Source: Spirogloea muscicola (Eukaryota; Streptophyta; Zygnematophyceae; Spirogloeales; Spirogloeaceae). Taken from it: a stretch of 50,460 nucleotides of DNA. The notes under the pieces were generated by a model. It was not told the origin of the DNA, made no database searches, and saw nothing but the letters and a program-made list of their open reading frames with translations. Positions within the stretch are counted from its first letter, which is position 1. The number at the start of each line of letters is the position of its first letter. The stretch is taken from positions 193,471 to 243,930 of the forward strand of contig WELB01000183.1 in NCBI GenBank assembly GCA_009602725.1, read 5' to 3'. The position numbers were made by a program, and so were the translations under genes. This document shows positions 15,280 to 26,433 of this stretch, piece by piece.

Positions 15280-15600
15280 TCCCCTTTGTAGCTGCTCCCT
15301 AGCCTCTCTGATTTGCGGCTGCTTAGCAGGGTTTACTGAGTGATTCGCAGCTGCTTTCTTCCTTCATGTGCTTTGTTTTCTTAGCGCTTCCTCTGGCCCC
15401 CCTTCTCGTACTTTGTTCATTCTTTTTTGGGCTGGCTTTTCCAGCCCCTGTCCTCAATGGGCGAGCACTTCTCTCTTTGTAGCTGCTTTACGCTTTTCGG
15501 CCCCTTTGAACCTTTGTCAATTCTTTTTGGGCTGGCTTTTCCAGCCCCTATCCTCAATTTTCCAGCCCCTCTCCCTTTTCGCAGCCCTTGCCCCCATTGG
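15280..15600. repeat. GC-hairpin repeat, two tandem copies
   Basis: GGGCTGGCTTTTCCAGCCCC occurs at about 15429-15448 and again at about 15528-15547, each preceded by TTCTTTTT and followed by TCCTCAAT. The perfect 7-bp stem GGGCTGG/CCAGCCC with a five-base loop is the family core. Confidence 0.8.
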
Positions 15601-16135
15601 GACTGCCACTTCTTCCTCGCTACCAACGATCCGGGTGTGGGACCGCACCGGGACGTGGTGAGGGGCGCGGGGGGTGGTCACGGGGGCCGTCAGGGTGGGC
15701 CAGGAATATGCCGCGGGTCGCCAGGCAGGGGGAGGCGGCGTCAAAGAGCCAGGAGGGGCCCCCCGGGAGGGAGGGCGCGGGCCCGGATATGCCGGGGGAG
15801 GAGGGAGGGGGGGGCCAGCCGCGGCGCCAGCTCGGACGGCCACGCTGGCACCCTGGGGCGACACATGCGCCACTCTGGCGGGGCCACTAGGCGGTTCCCC
15901 CACCGTGCAGCCGCCACGTCGGTGTCAAGTGGCGGGGCCGCTTCCGCGTTGGCGCGCACGTCGGCGCCACCACGGCGCCATCGTGGCGGGCGACGGGTCC
16001 ACAGCGACCGCCACGTCGGACGAGGAGGGGCCTCGGCCCGTGCTGAAACCCTTTTCGGCGCGCCACGTGGCACCAAGTCCGGCGGCGGGGGGCGCTCTCG
16101 TGCCGCCATTTAGAATCTGTCACTCCCTGGTCGAG

Positions 16136-16137
16136 CT

Positions 16138-16183
<46 letters not shown>
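16136..16183. repeat. GCC triplet tract
   Basis: About fifteen GCC units end at a possible ATG at 16184. The tract is typical of first exons and promoters in this window. It inflates open reading frames on both strands. Confidence 0.9.
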
Positions 16184-16185
<2 letters not shown>

Positions 16186-16539
16186 TGGCCGCACCAGCTC
16201 GTCGATGGCGGCCGAGCTGCCGCGAGCTCGCGCGCGCCGGAGGCCCTCGCTGATCGCCGCGCAGCGCCGCCGCGTGCGTGGCTGCGCAGCCGAGCCCCAC
16301 GCTGGCGCGCATGGCCGAGGCGGCCGGCCAGCCGCCGAGGGACTACAGCAACTTCTCGGTGATCGCCGCGGCGCTCGGCGCTCGCGGCACTGCGCCTGTT
16401 CTTAAGAGTCGTTCGCCGACTCTAACGATCCAGTCCTCCTCAGCTCCCCCTCGCAGGTTTTGCCCAGAGTCTGGAGACTTATCCCAGGTAACTCCAGCTG
16501 CTGATCCAATGGCTGCGGGCGCCACTTGCGACGGCGCAG

Positions 16540-19500
16540 GTTGTCCTTCTCAACAGCGAGGACCTTATAAAAGAGCGCGCGTCCTGCCTCCCCAACGGCT
16601 ACTACTTCATGCCGGTGCAGGACGCGGTGAGAGCTGCCACATTGTCTCACGAAGTAATATCTACTCTACCGACTTCACAATCTCAAGGTTTTAGTAAGTT
16701 CTCAGACAAGAAGAACAAGATTTCGGCTTCAAGGAGACGGGTTCGAGGTAAGAGGCAGCAGGGAGTCGCCAGGCAGCTTCTGGGCTGGCGGACCACGGCC
16801 ACTCCCTTGTACTTCGACTCGACTCGAGGGCAGCTCACTCATTAGCTGCTGTTGCCGCGGGTCTGGGCTGGCTTGGGTGGTCGTCTACGTGCAGGAGCAG
16901 TACACGCTCGTGGTGCAGGGCCCGGACGGTTGGTGGTTCAGCCCCGAGAAAGTAAGTTCCTGCTGCAAAGCTGTTGTGTGGCATCTTTGTATGTGGTCAG
17001 CTACCTCTGTTCCTCCTGTGATGGGACGACAAGTGAGGAAATAGGTAGAGAGGAGGGAGCCAGGGAACAGGAATGTAGGTCTGTCATACCAACAATGCCA
17101 CTGCTGCCGGGTGCTCTACTGTATTTGGGCACTGAGTAGGCAGTTGTGAAGGTACCTCTGGCAGTCAGTTACATGTGACTGTTTTAAGTGTTTTCCCAAC
17201 AATCGCTTCCTGGCAGGTTTCTGTGAGCACAGCCGACGGCAGCTGCCAGCCTGACCAGGATATTAACTTCAATTACACCGGGTAAGCGGCTGAGGCCAGT
17301 CCTCCGCACCTCTGCGTCGCGCTGCATCCACTTCCTTGACGTCGTCATAGTGGCCGACTTGTCGAAGCAAAAGACCTGTTATATTGCAAGACTCCCCAGT
17401 TGAAGGGGTGCGGTATGTTGCTCATGTTTTGTTCAGCTTCGGCGTGATCGGGCGCGTGCTCGGGGCGGTCGGCGGACCCAGCTGTCCCGCCAAAAAGGAC
17501 GACGGCCCCCAGAACGTGACGGTGCGCCTGATTCCGTACAAGGGCTGTGAGGAGGGCGACGAGGCCTGTGCCGCAGCTGTAGCGGAGGATCCTCGGGAGG
17601 AGCAGACATGCCCAACAGACAACCATGGGCTGTACGCATTTGGCAATCTCCTGCCTGGTGAGCATAGCTATGCCAAGTAGTGCGGCTCACTGCGACTGGC
17701 CACAAGGACCAGCGATATTTTGTGTAATTACTTGCTGTATTTGAGATTCTAGAGAGTACACTGAAAGAAGCAGAGCAGTCTTTGTAAGTGTTTGGTAAGT
17801 GGTGGTTGCACTAGTTTGCAGACTGTGTGAAAAGGTAGGGCGGCATATACTGGAGGCGCTTCGTGCTTCCATTGTCGCTGTTCTGAGCATACAAGCTCAC
17901 ACTGGCCTCCATGTCTGATCAATGGTTGCAGGCATTTACATCATTGAAGCCGAGCACGATGTGTACATGATCAATGCCACCGGCAAGCCGGACCTCCGCA
18001 AGTCGGTGGGTGCCAAGTTTGCTCGCCGGCCTCCCTTGTCCTGCCTGGCAGTCTCTGCAATCTCTGCACTGAGGTCAAGCGTGGCAGCCACTGTGTACAG
18101 TGCGTGTAGCATTCACGACCCAAGCAGTGTCCTTCCTCAGCAAAACCTTCTCCAGTGTGCCAGGCAGAATAGCACTGAAATTGTCCAGTGGATGCAGAGC
18201 TTGGAGTTGCCATGTCATAAGGTCTCAGATTGATCAGCCGACTGACTGAGCAGCAGCTGGGTGCAACTTGCTGCACCAGATCACGCTCCACTTTGACAGT
18301 GCGGCAACTGCGGACATATTCTACGCCGTCGGTTACGATCTGACGGGCTCTGTGGTCAATCAGGTCAGCATGTGATCAGCAGTAGCGCCATACTAGCTTT
18401 TGCCCTGTGCTCCATTGGTGCACTGCATGTGGCCACTGATGCCGGGACTCCACTTGCGATGCAGGGGAGCCCTGTTGCCGGCGTCCAGGTGTTCCTTTAC
18501 TCGGACGATGTGAGTGACGTACACTGCCCCAGTGGCGCTGGCATGGCCCCGGCCGGCCATGAGGCCGCACTGTGTGTTGCTGAGACGGCGCCCGATGGCA
18601 AGTTCGTCTTCCCGGTCGTCCCCTGTGGTAAGTTCCACGGGGAAGTGGTCAAGGGCTGCCCCTCCTCAAGGCCCATAACTTAAAGAACCTCTGATATGAA
18701 CTCTGTCATAGGTTGACCAATGTGGGTAAGTTGCTCACTATTACCAGATGCAAAAGTGCAAGCTTGCTGGAATCATGTCTACGACTTCGCTTGGCAGCAT
18801 TATATTGTGATGATAAATGACTTTGCCTCTGCACCTCTCTTTGACACCGGCTGCTTGCTGAATTCTTGTGGCGCAAACAGGCAAGTACACGCTTGTGCCG
18901 CACTATCAGGGCGAGGAGACAATCTTCGATGTGAAGCCAACCAGGTTGGACGTCACAGTCGGCCACAGCTCCACGGTGGTCGCAAAGCCCTTCCAGGTAG
19001 ATGTCCTCTTCATTGCCCCTGCAGGGACCCATAACACAACTTACGCCCCAGGCATTACCTCGTACAGAGGAAATAAACGGAGTTAACAGAGAGTCACAAG
19101 TCTTACTCTTCTAGAGGTAGGTACATTGTGCTAAGTTTCTCAATTTCAGGTGACCGGCTTCTCGCTGGGGGGCGTCGTGCTCGACCACGCGGGTACTGGA
19201 GTCGGCGGCGCAACCGTTTACATAGACGGCAAGAAGCGGACGACAACTGACTCCAGGGTGCGCAGAGCTTCGATACCCTAGCTTGGTCAGGGTCTGCGGT
19301 GTCAAGTCCAGTCACGCAGGATGTTGAAGCACACTGTGAGCATTTGATCAAGGTTTGCAGTCTTCTGAAAATTTGGGTTTCAGATTTCTGATGCAAATGC
19401 TGCGCTGCCTGGACAGGGCCGGTACAAGCTGGACCAGGTCAGCCCGACAACGCAGTACACTGTTACGGTTGCGAAGTCCCACTACAATTTCTCCAGGTTT

Positions 19501-22500
19501 GCAAGCTGCCTCTCAGGGCTTCTCTGGGTACTCTGTACTGGAGCATGTCCTTAAAGAGCATTGTGGCTCTCGGCAGGATAAGTGGGGCTTCAGCCTATTT
19601 GACCATCATTCTGCGTGTCTCCACAATGACAAAGCTAGAACCGGAATATTACACCTTGAATATCTGGAATAGTCGTGGATGCCCTTGTTCTCCTTATCGA
19701 TTCCTTGACGATATTTTGAGTCATGCTGAGCAGCCTGGACAGTATCACGGTGAAGCCCTCGCTGGTGGCCCTCCCAGAGATCCGCGCCACGCACTATGAC
19801 CTCTGCGGCAAGCTTCTTGTGAAGGAGAGGGCCTTCAAAGGCTCCCAGCAAGTGCGGATCTCGGGTTCGTCCATCAACGAGACCAAGGAGCTTGAGCTTG
19901 ACGAGTATGGCCAGGCTCCGTTCTGCTTCTCTGTAAGTAAGGCTTGGTCAATGCTACCCTTAGCTATTAGTTGTGCAGCTCTTAGCTGCAATATGTGCAT
20001 TGCAGTGTGACGGTACAGAGGCATGTATGATGTGGCTGCACATTGTTGTGTGCTGCCTTGACTCAGGAGACGCGACTTCAGTTACCAGCTTGTAAATTTG
20101 CCCAAAACATATCACGTCCTGACAAAAGCATGTTGTCAAGCAGGTTGCACCTGGCATCTACAAGGTCTCTCCTGCAATCTCAGGTGCCCATGAGGAGGCC
20201 GGCCTGGCTTACAATCCTAGAGAGAGGACAGTTGAGATTACGTCGTCGCCCTTCCTCCTGGCAAATTTCTCTCAGGTCTGAGTCGCCACCTCCACATCAG
20301 GGCTCCTTCTGGACATCATGAAGCAGAAGACATGGGTTTATCCAAATGTGTGACCTCACCTCGAGTGTATACACGTGTGGCAGCCAGGCTTTATTCATTC
20401 TTAAAAGATCTAAGCTTAAATGCTCACTTCCATCATCTTATGGTAGTCCTGGGCCAGCAATGGCCATCCTTCTCCTTTCTCCTTTCCATGTGTAGGGCGT
20501 GACGAGCATCTCTGGCACGGTGGAGTGCGTGGACCTCTGCTCCTCAGATGTCCAGGTGATGCTGAGCCGTTCTGGCGATAGCATGCCGTTGAAGACAGTC
20601 AACCTGACAGAGGACAGCGAAAGATTCAGCTTCCAGGGCGTCAAGCCTGGCAGCTATGTAGTCCAGGTACTTGCACGTTATTACACAACATACTTTTAGA
20701 CGTTGTTGCCAAACCCAGATTGCCTTGATGTTCCATTGCGTGAGGTTTATTACTTGGGTGCAGAAGCCTTCGAGGTTTCTGTTTGGTACTCATTTGATCA
20801 CTACGAGGTTGATGATTATGCCACCGTTTGCTACCATACATCCTTATGGGTGTTCAAGAGCTGGCATGACATTGTAGATTCACAAGCCCGTCAGAGGCCA
20901 GTTTGGCATCGAGGGTGACGACTGGTGCTGGAAGAGCAGCAGGCACGAGGTGACAATGGGGCAGGAGGACTTGACGGATCTCCACTTCAAGCAAGTGGGC
21001 TGGGTGATGAGAGCCAATGTCAGCCATCCCATAAAGAAGATTGCATGCCTCCACGATGAACTTCCACCTGTCTTCCTTGACTTCGAGGTGAGCCGACCTC
21101 TACCTTGCATCCCTGGTGGGGCTTGCTGTGCAGTGCTCCAGCACTTGCAACATTAGTTGGTCAGCGTGTTGTCTGTTAAATTTGCAACAGTGATGAGTCA
21201 TCTAGCATGTCTTATGTCTAGCATAAATAGCAGCAGCATATGATTTCGTGGGGTTTCTTTTGAGTACTAAGATTTCTACCATTTTGGTGGCCACAATGCA
21301 GAGGGGGTACAACGAGATGTGCATGAAGGCCCCAGGGTCGCACATGATGCTGATGATGGACCTCTGCGTGTACTTTGGGGCTCTGATGATTTCATACGAG
21401 ACCGAGATGCCCACGGTGCGGTAGCCGCCCTATTGTGCCTGCAATCTGCATTGGTTTCATTGGAGCTATACAATTCTCCTCATTTATGAAGCCAGAATTA
21501 GGCGTTTTGACCAACTGTCAGCTGTCTGTGGCTGTAGTTGTCTCATTGCTAGTTGTGCGCCCCATTACACTGTGCAGGTACTACAACTCCAGGCCAAGAT
21601 GCACCTCCTCCAGGGCACGATCAACGTCGACTCACGCATCACGCCTGATGCTGGCAACTTGACTGACCTTCTATACCCACACTTTTTCAAGCGCAACGAA
21701 ACGGGCTACAAATCATATGTTGACCTGCGAAATTGGGCAAGGCTTAGGAGCCGGCCGAATGCTACCTACCCGTATGCTGTGTACGAGTATGCATTTTGGG
21801 GAGACCATGGTCTGGATATGGTCATCAGGCCGTACCATGATGGCCGCATCACGGACCAATACATTGCGCTTCCCGGAGAGGACGTACCTGAGAATACATC
21901 AGAGCCAGAGGAGCCAGAGCCAGCTCCACTCGAGTAAAGTGTCATCCTTCCTGGCTGACTTACTGTCTCCTCGATATGTACGCAAGATGTCCACAGACAG
22001 GGGGAATCACGCTCAATACTTGGATTTACATGCAAGGAGGTTTGTCATCTCCTCTCAAACTGAGAGAAATAGCTGACTTATACACTGGGCTTTGCCTGGC
22101 TCCCAACAGGTCAGAAGCGAGCATTGGAGACGACGACGAGCCCGCAGTTGTTCACAGCACAACGTCCTCAACAACCGACATAGCCGAGGACGACAACGTA
22201 GGACAAGGACAGGGAGTTGGAGAAAGGATACCGGCTCCAGCAAAGCAAAGCTTGAAGAATTTCTTCAGGGAGGCGTCAATCTACAGTCCAGCAGTGCTTG
22301 GGAAGGCCACTGACATTGATGATATTGCCGAGATGCAGAAGGAAGGGCTTAACGTTGGTAAGTACACAGCTGACGACTTTAGGCAGATGCCACAGATCCT
22401 GGCCTTGCATACAGCAATTGTGAAAATGTGCACCTGGCAAATGTATGTGAGTCTGTCGTCCACTTGAAGCACAGGACTGCGGTTTGTGCTTTGTACCTGC

Positions 22501-25500
22501 TCTTGGAGGTAAGTTCAAGATAGGTCCAAAAAGTCCGAAAAGTCTCAGGTCTCCTTAAGGTAGGGCTTCAATGGGCTTCTATAGATATAAGCAACAGCGA
22601 AAATCTGATGTCAGAGTATGAGATGACATGATGAGATGAGTCATCATGAGATAATTCATCAGAGGCACACAATTGCTGGACTTACTGCAGGTGTGGAGTA
22701 CCCAAAGCCTGTTGAGGCGCCTGTTCAAGCTCCGTACTTACCCGAGTGAGACTCTGCTCAACAGCTGATCGTGCAAACAGTGCTTGTATCCAAGCACTTG
22801 TGAATGGTAGATAAGTTTGTTGTGAACTTGTGCACAATGTCAAGCAGGGGAGTCCTTCTGACATGGCACTTAGCTCTGTAACCAGGCAAGGAAACGATGT
22901 CTTAGTCGGGGGCTTATATTCCAAGATGGGTTTTGTTCTTGTCGTTACTGTCGTTGGTCAGATCATCTTTACTGGCAGATTAGCAGAACTCTGTTGGTGC
23001 TTCTTCCCCGCATTCAGGATATGACTAACTCTCATCTGTCACACTGCAGGGAGGAGCCACCGCAGCAGGCGCCAGAGGAGGACAAGGATCCTGGTTGGGC
23101 CGAGCTGCCCTATGACCCACTGGACGAGCTTCCCATGCGTGCCAAGCCCCTTCCTCCACAGGAAGACACGTGGCCTCCCCGGCAGCGCTTCCTGTTCTAC
23201 CCCGCCTTCCGCTACGTAAACTTTAAACCTTACATCCTAAACACCCTAAACCCTAAATACTAAATGCCTTAACCGTAAACCTTAAACCCCAGCCCTGCCA
23301 TAGCTCATCCCTTGGGCCACATGGTCTTGTTCTGAATCTGTATTGTAGCTATTACTACTTGAAACAACTCACTGTAATCTACCTCCACTACCTGTTCTAA
23401 ATAATTGCTGCCTCCCAGTGCCCCTGCCTTTTCGCTTGTTCTGCATGAAGCAGAGACACCTGACCTCTCACTGCTGCGCACTCCTTGCAACAGGCTAGCC
23501 TGCTGAGCGACGACTGTGAGCCTGAGATAGAGCCCTTTGAGGCACGCCCTGGAGTGTACATCAACGGCTCAGTCAGTCCTGCGCTCGAAGGCGTCAATGT
23601 CTCCGTGACCGCGACGACAGGGAGCTCCACAGCAGGTTGGGTGGCTGGCGAGGAGGTCCTCTGGGTAACCAGCGGGCCCGACGGCCTCTTCTTTGCCGGG
23701 CCCCTGTATGACGATGCTACCTACTCGCTCCAGGCTAGCAAGGTCAGTGGGTGATGCTCTTGCTATTCGCACTTTGAGTTGTCATATTAGATCTAGATTT
23801 TACTTTGCTTTTCTCTCAGCCATCAAAAAAGTTGGCATCCAATTGTCGCCTAAGTACTCATGATGATGTATGTGCAACACTCTTGGAGGGTCTGAGTAGC
23901 ATCGATGAGCTAGTGGCAGGCATCATTTGCAGGCATTGTCATGTCTGTGCTTCCGCAGCCCGGCTACCTCCTGAAGGACCTGGGAGGTAACTCCTTCCAA
24001 GCCGAAAAGCTGGCCGAGATCATAGTGCACGTGGTCGGAGGGACGGCCGCGGAGGAGCCGCTCCCCCCCGTCCTCCTGACCTTGACCGGAGCCGGGGGCT
24101 TCCGGAAGAACACGGTGTCGGGCGAAGGCGGCAAGCTCACAGTCCTCGACCTCTTCCCCGGAACGATGCATCTCAGACCCCTCCTCAAGGTATGGTGACT
24201 GTGGCATGTCCATTGTCATGTGGGTCTCCTGCGTGTAGATGCAAGCCCCTTTGGTACATCCTCTCATGTAAGTGATACGGCAACTGCACGATGAGCAGGT
24301 TTGATCAGCTTCCTCTTCAGATACACATTCCTAATGTCAATTATAACCAGTATCACTGATCAAGTTTACCACGATTTGTGAGCTCTGTTAAGAGATGGAC
24401 TCAAGACTCCCCTCCTCTCGCTTCTGCCATTCTTCTGTCCCCAGGAGTACAAGTTCAGCCCCGAGACAATGTCTATCAAACTTGGATCTGGCGAGACCAA
24501 GGGGGTGACATTCCATGCCAATCGCGTGGCATACAGGTACAATCTTATCTCTCAGCACACGACTTACAATGCCTGCTAAGATGAGCAGACTCGACACAGC
24601 TCTGCCATGCGTCAATCAGTAAGCACAGCAGAGGATGCCTGCTGGTGTGCCACGATAGAGTCCTGCACTGAAGTGGTTACACATTTCTAAAGGGTAACCC
24701 CTTCTTTTGCTGCTGCAGCGCGCTCGGAAATGTCACATCCCTGTCGGGCTCACCAGAGGCAGGCGTGCCGGTAGAGGCCAGGGCTGTCAAGGGAGGGTAC
24801 TATGAGACCACGGAGACAGACGTGAACGGCCATTTCAGATTGCGGGGGCTCGTCCCCGGCGTCCCGTATTCTGTCCAGGTCGTCTTGAAGAATGGGTCCG
24901 AGGGGTCCTCTCGCATCGAGAGAGCGGCCCCCAAGACTTTGGAAGTTCAGGTCAGCCTTCGGGCGTGGCACACAATGCGTCCACTCTCACCTAGTTTACC
25001 TCGACTGCTTTTTGTGCTGCATGCTGTACTGTGCCGGCTCCTTCCTTTGGTACTGTAGTATAAGTTGCATGCTGCTTTCTTACCACTTGATTCAGTTGCT
25101 TGCCTGTGCGAGCTCAGTGTCACGTTGATCGCGTAGGCAAGCTCGGCGAAGTACGTTAACATGGTCCCTCGCGTGCAGGTGTCGGAGGGCGCCAACGTCG
25201 AGGGCCTGCGGTTCGTGGTGTTCGACCGGGCGGTGGGCAAGACGTTGACCGGCCTCGTGGAGAGCAGCGCGGGCGCGCGGCAGTGGCAGCCCCACCTGGC
25301 GGTGGAGGTTGCGCACGCTGCAGACCCATCGCGTGTCGAGCGCACCCTCCCGCTCCCGCCCTCTCTCTTCTACGAGGTGCAGGACCTGCCCCGCGGCAAG
25401 TACGTCGTGCGGCTGAGCCTGAGCCTGCCGGAGAAGACGCACCAGCTGGAGCACGAGCCGGTGGAGGTCGACCTGCAGACGGACAGCCTGGTGCACGCGG

Positions 25501-25538
25501 CACCCCTCCGCTTCTCTGTCCAGGAGAAGGGCGACAAT
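16540..25538 (+). CDS. NOMO: NOMO (nodal modulator) family ER membrane protein
   Basis: NOMO is a large ER-lumenal protein of repeated carbohydrate-binding-like/Ig-like beta folds; it works with nicalin and TMEM147 at the Sec61 translocon. Twenty-four exons join in phase from 16540-16626 through 25179-25538, giving about 1302 codons. Diagnostic segments are LPNGYYFMPV, GPDGWWFSPEK, GRVLGAVGGPSC, FSLGGVVLDHAGTGV, DDWCWKSSRHEV, FKQVGWVMRANVSH, YEYAFWGDHG, ARPGVYINGSVSPALEGVNV, LDLFPGTMHLRPLLK, YYETTETDVNGHFRLRGLVP and PRGKYVVRLSLSLPEKTHQLE. The N-terminal signal peptide exon and the C-terminal transmembrane exon were not found. An acidic, proline-rich insertion of about 175 residues interrupts a normally compact region (exons 21578-21933, 22110-22357, 22691-22745, 23050-23215). 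One intron holds telomere-like repeats. Confidence 0.93.
23220..23290. repeat. Telomere-like array in a NOMO intron
   Basis: Immediately after the donor at 23216 come degenerate CCTAAA/CCCTAAA units, including two adjacent exact CCCTAAA copies near 23245. They are in the same orientation as in the RadA intron. The remainder of the 278-base intron shows nothing. Confidence 0.75.
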
Positions 25539-26433
25539 GTAGGTCCTCACCTCTTGTACTCTAGCGACACTATGCATCTAAGTTTACACGCCATCTTTGT
25601 CTGGACTGCTGACCAGTCTTGCCACCCTGAGCTAGCAAATTTGCCATGGTCTTTCTTAAGGGCTACAGCAGGCAATACATTTGGTGAGGATGCTGATGGA
25701 TATTGTTAGTGAATCCTGGATGTAACATGTCCCTCGCCTGTGACAGGATGGGAGATGTGTAACATCGCCTGATGGGAGCAGGCAATGCAAGTGGTGACTG
25801 TCATTAGCTTCACAGGACGGCCAATCTGACATTGCTTCAGAAGGCGAGAGTGCGAATTGTTCTTCAACGTGTCCACTTCTGCACCCGCCCTTGCGAGCGT
25901 GCATCGCCACAGCAAATATACGACCAAGCCTTCTGTCCGTCAACAAGTTACTGGCAAAAAACTGTCCTGTAAGAACAGGACTAACCATGGCAGCAGAAGA
26001 TATGCCTCGACTTGAGGACTTGGTCAGAAAGCACTGCGACCTTTTGATTTTGATACCGCTCCATTAAATTTTGTTAATTCCGTGCTGCAACTTGGTACTT
26101 TTTGGCTGCATGGCTGGCTCGAGCACTCATTGCATGCCCGACAGTGGACCACACGGCCCACACATCCCACATTGTCTGGTCTTGACAGTACGTCTTCACG
26201 TATTTGTCACGTGAACAAGGTTCTGCAAGCTCGGCCAGCCTTTTGCGTGCTCGCTCCTTGCAGCTTGCAGCGCAGCTGTACAACTTGCCAGCTTGATCTA
26301 AATCTGCTGCATGCTTGCAGATGCTGCAAGCCAATTTTGCCGGCAGACTGGCTGTTAGACACTGTATCCTACAGCTTCGCGCTTAGCTCAGATGACTTGG
26401 GCCTGGTCAGGTCCACTGGACTGCAGGGCTTTA
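25539..26433. other. Intergenic or unresolved NOMO 3' end
   Basis: NOMO proteins normally end in one transmembrane helix, and the expected exon should lie here. I searched the plus strand for a hydrophobic exon after an AG acceptor and found none that is convincing. A short in-phase exon from about 25671 would end the protein without a membrane segment. Confidence 0.4.

Larger units (their letters stand above)
13106..16539. other. Intergenic repeat-rich region between PGL and NOMO
   Basis: The first part is GC-rich with GGC tracts and a single N at 13151; it is likely the PGL promoter. 13560-15600 is filled with dispersed repeat copies. 15600-16500 is extremely GC-rich and precedes the first supported NOMO exon, so it probably holds the NOMO promoter and first exon. 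The missing signal-peptide exon could not be identified. Long open frames here are driven by GC content and triplets. Confidence 0.5.

Noticed and set aside
15674-16405. Long plus and minus open frames in 15600-16400
   Set aside because: They consist of Arg, Ala, Pro and Gly runs from GCC triplets and very high GC. No domain or splice support was found.
25161-25709. NOMO last exon running on to 25709
   Set aside because: The frame stays open after the GTAGGT at 25539, but residues past EKGDN lose all similarity to NOMO, so a donor at 25538 was preferred.
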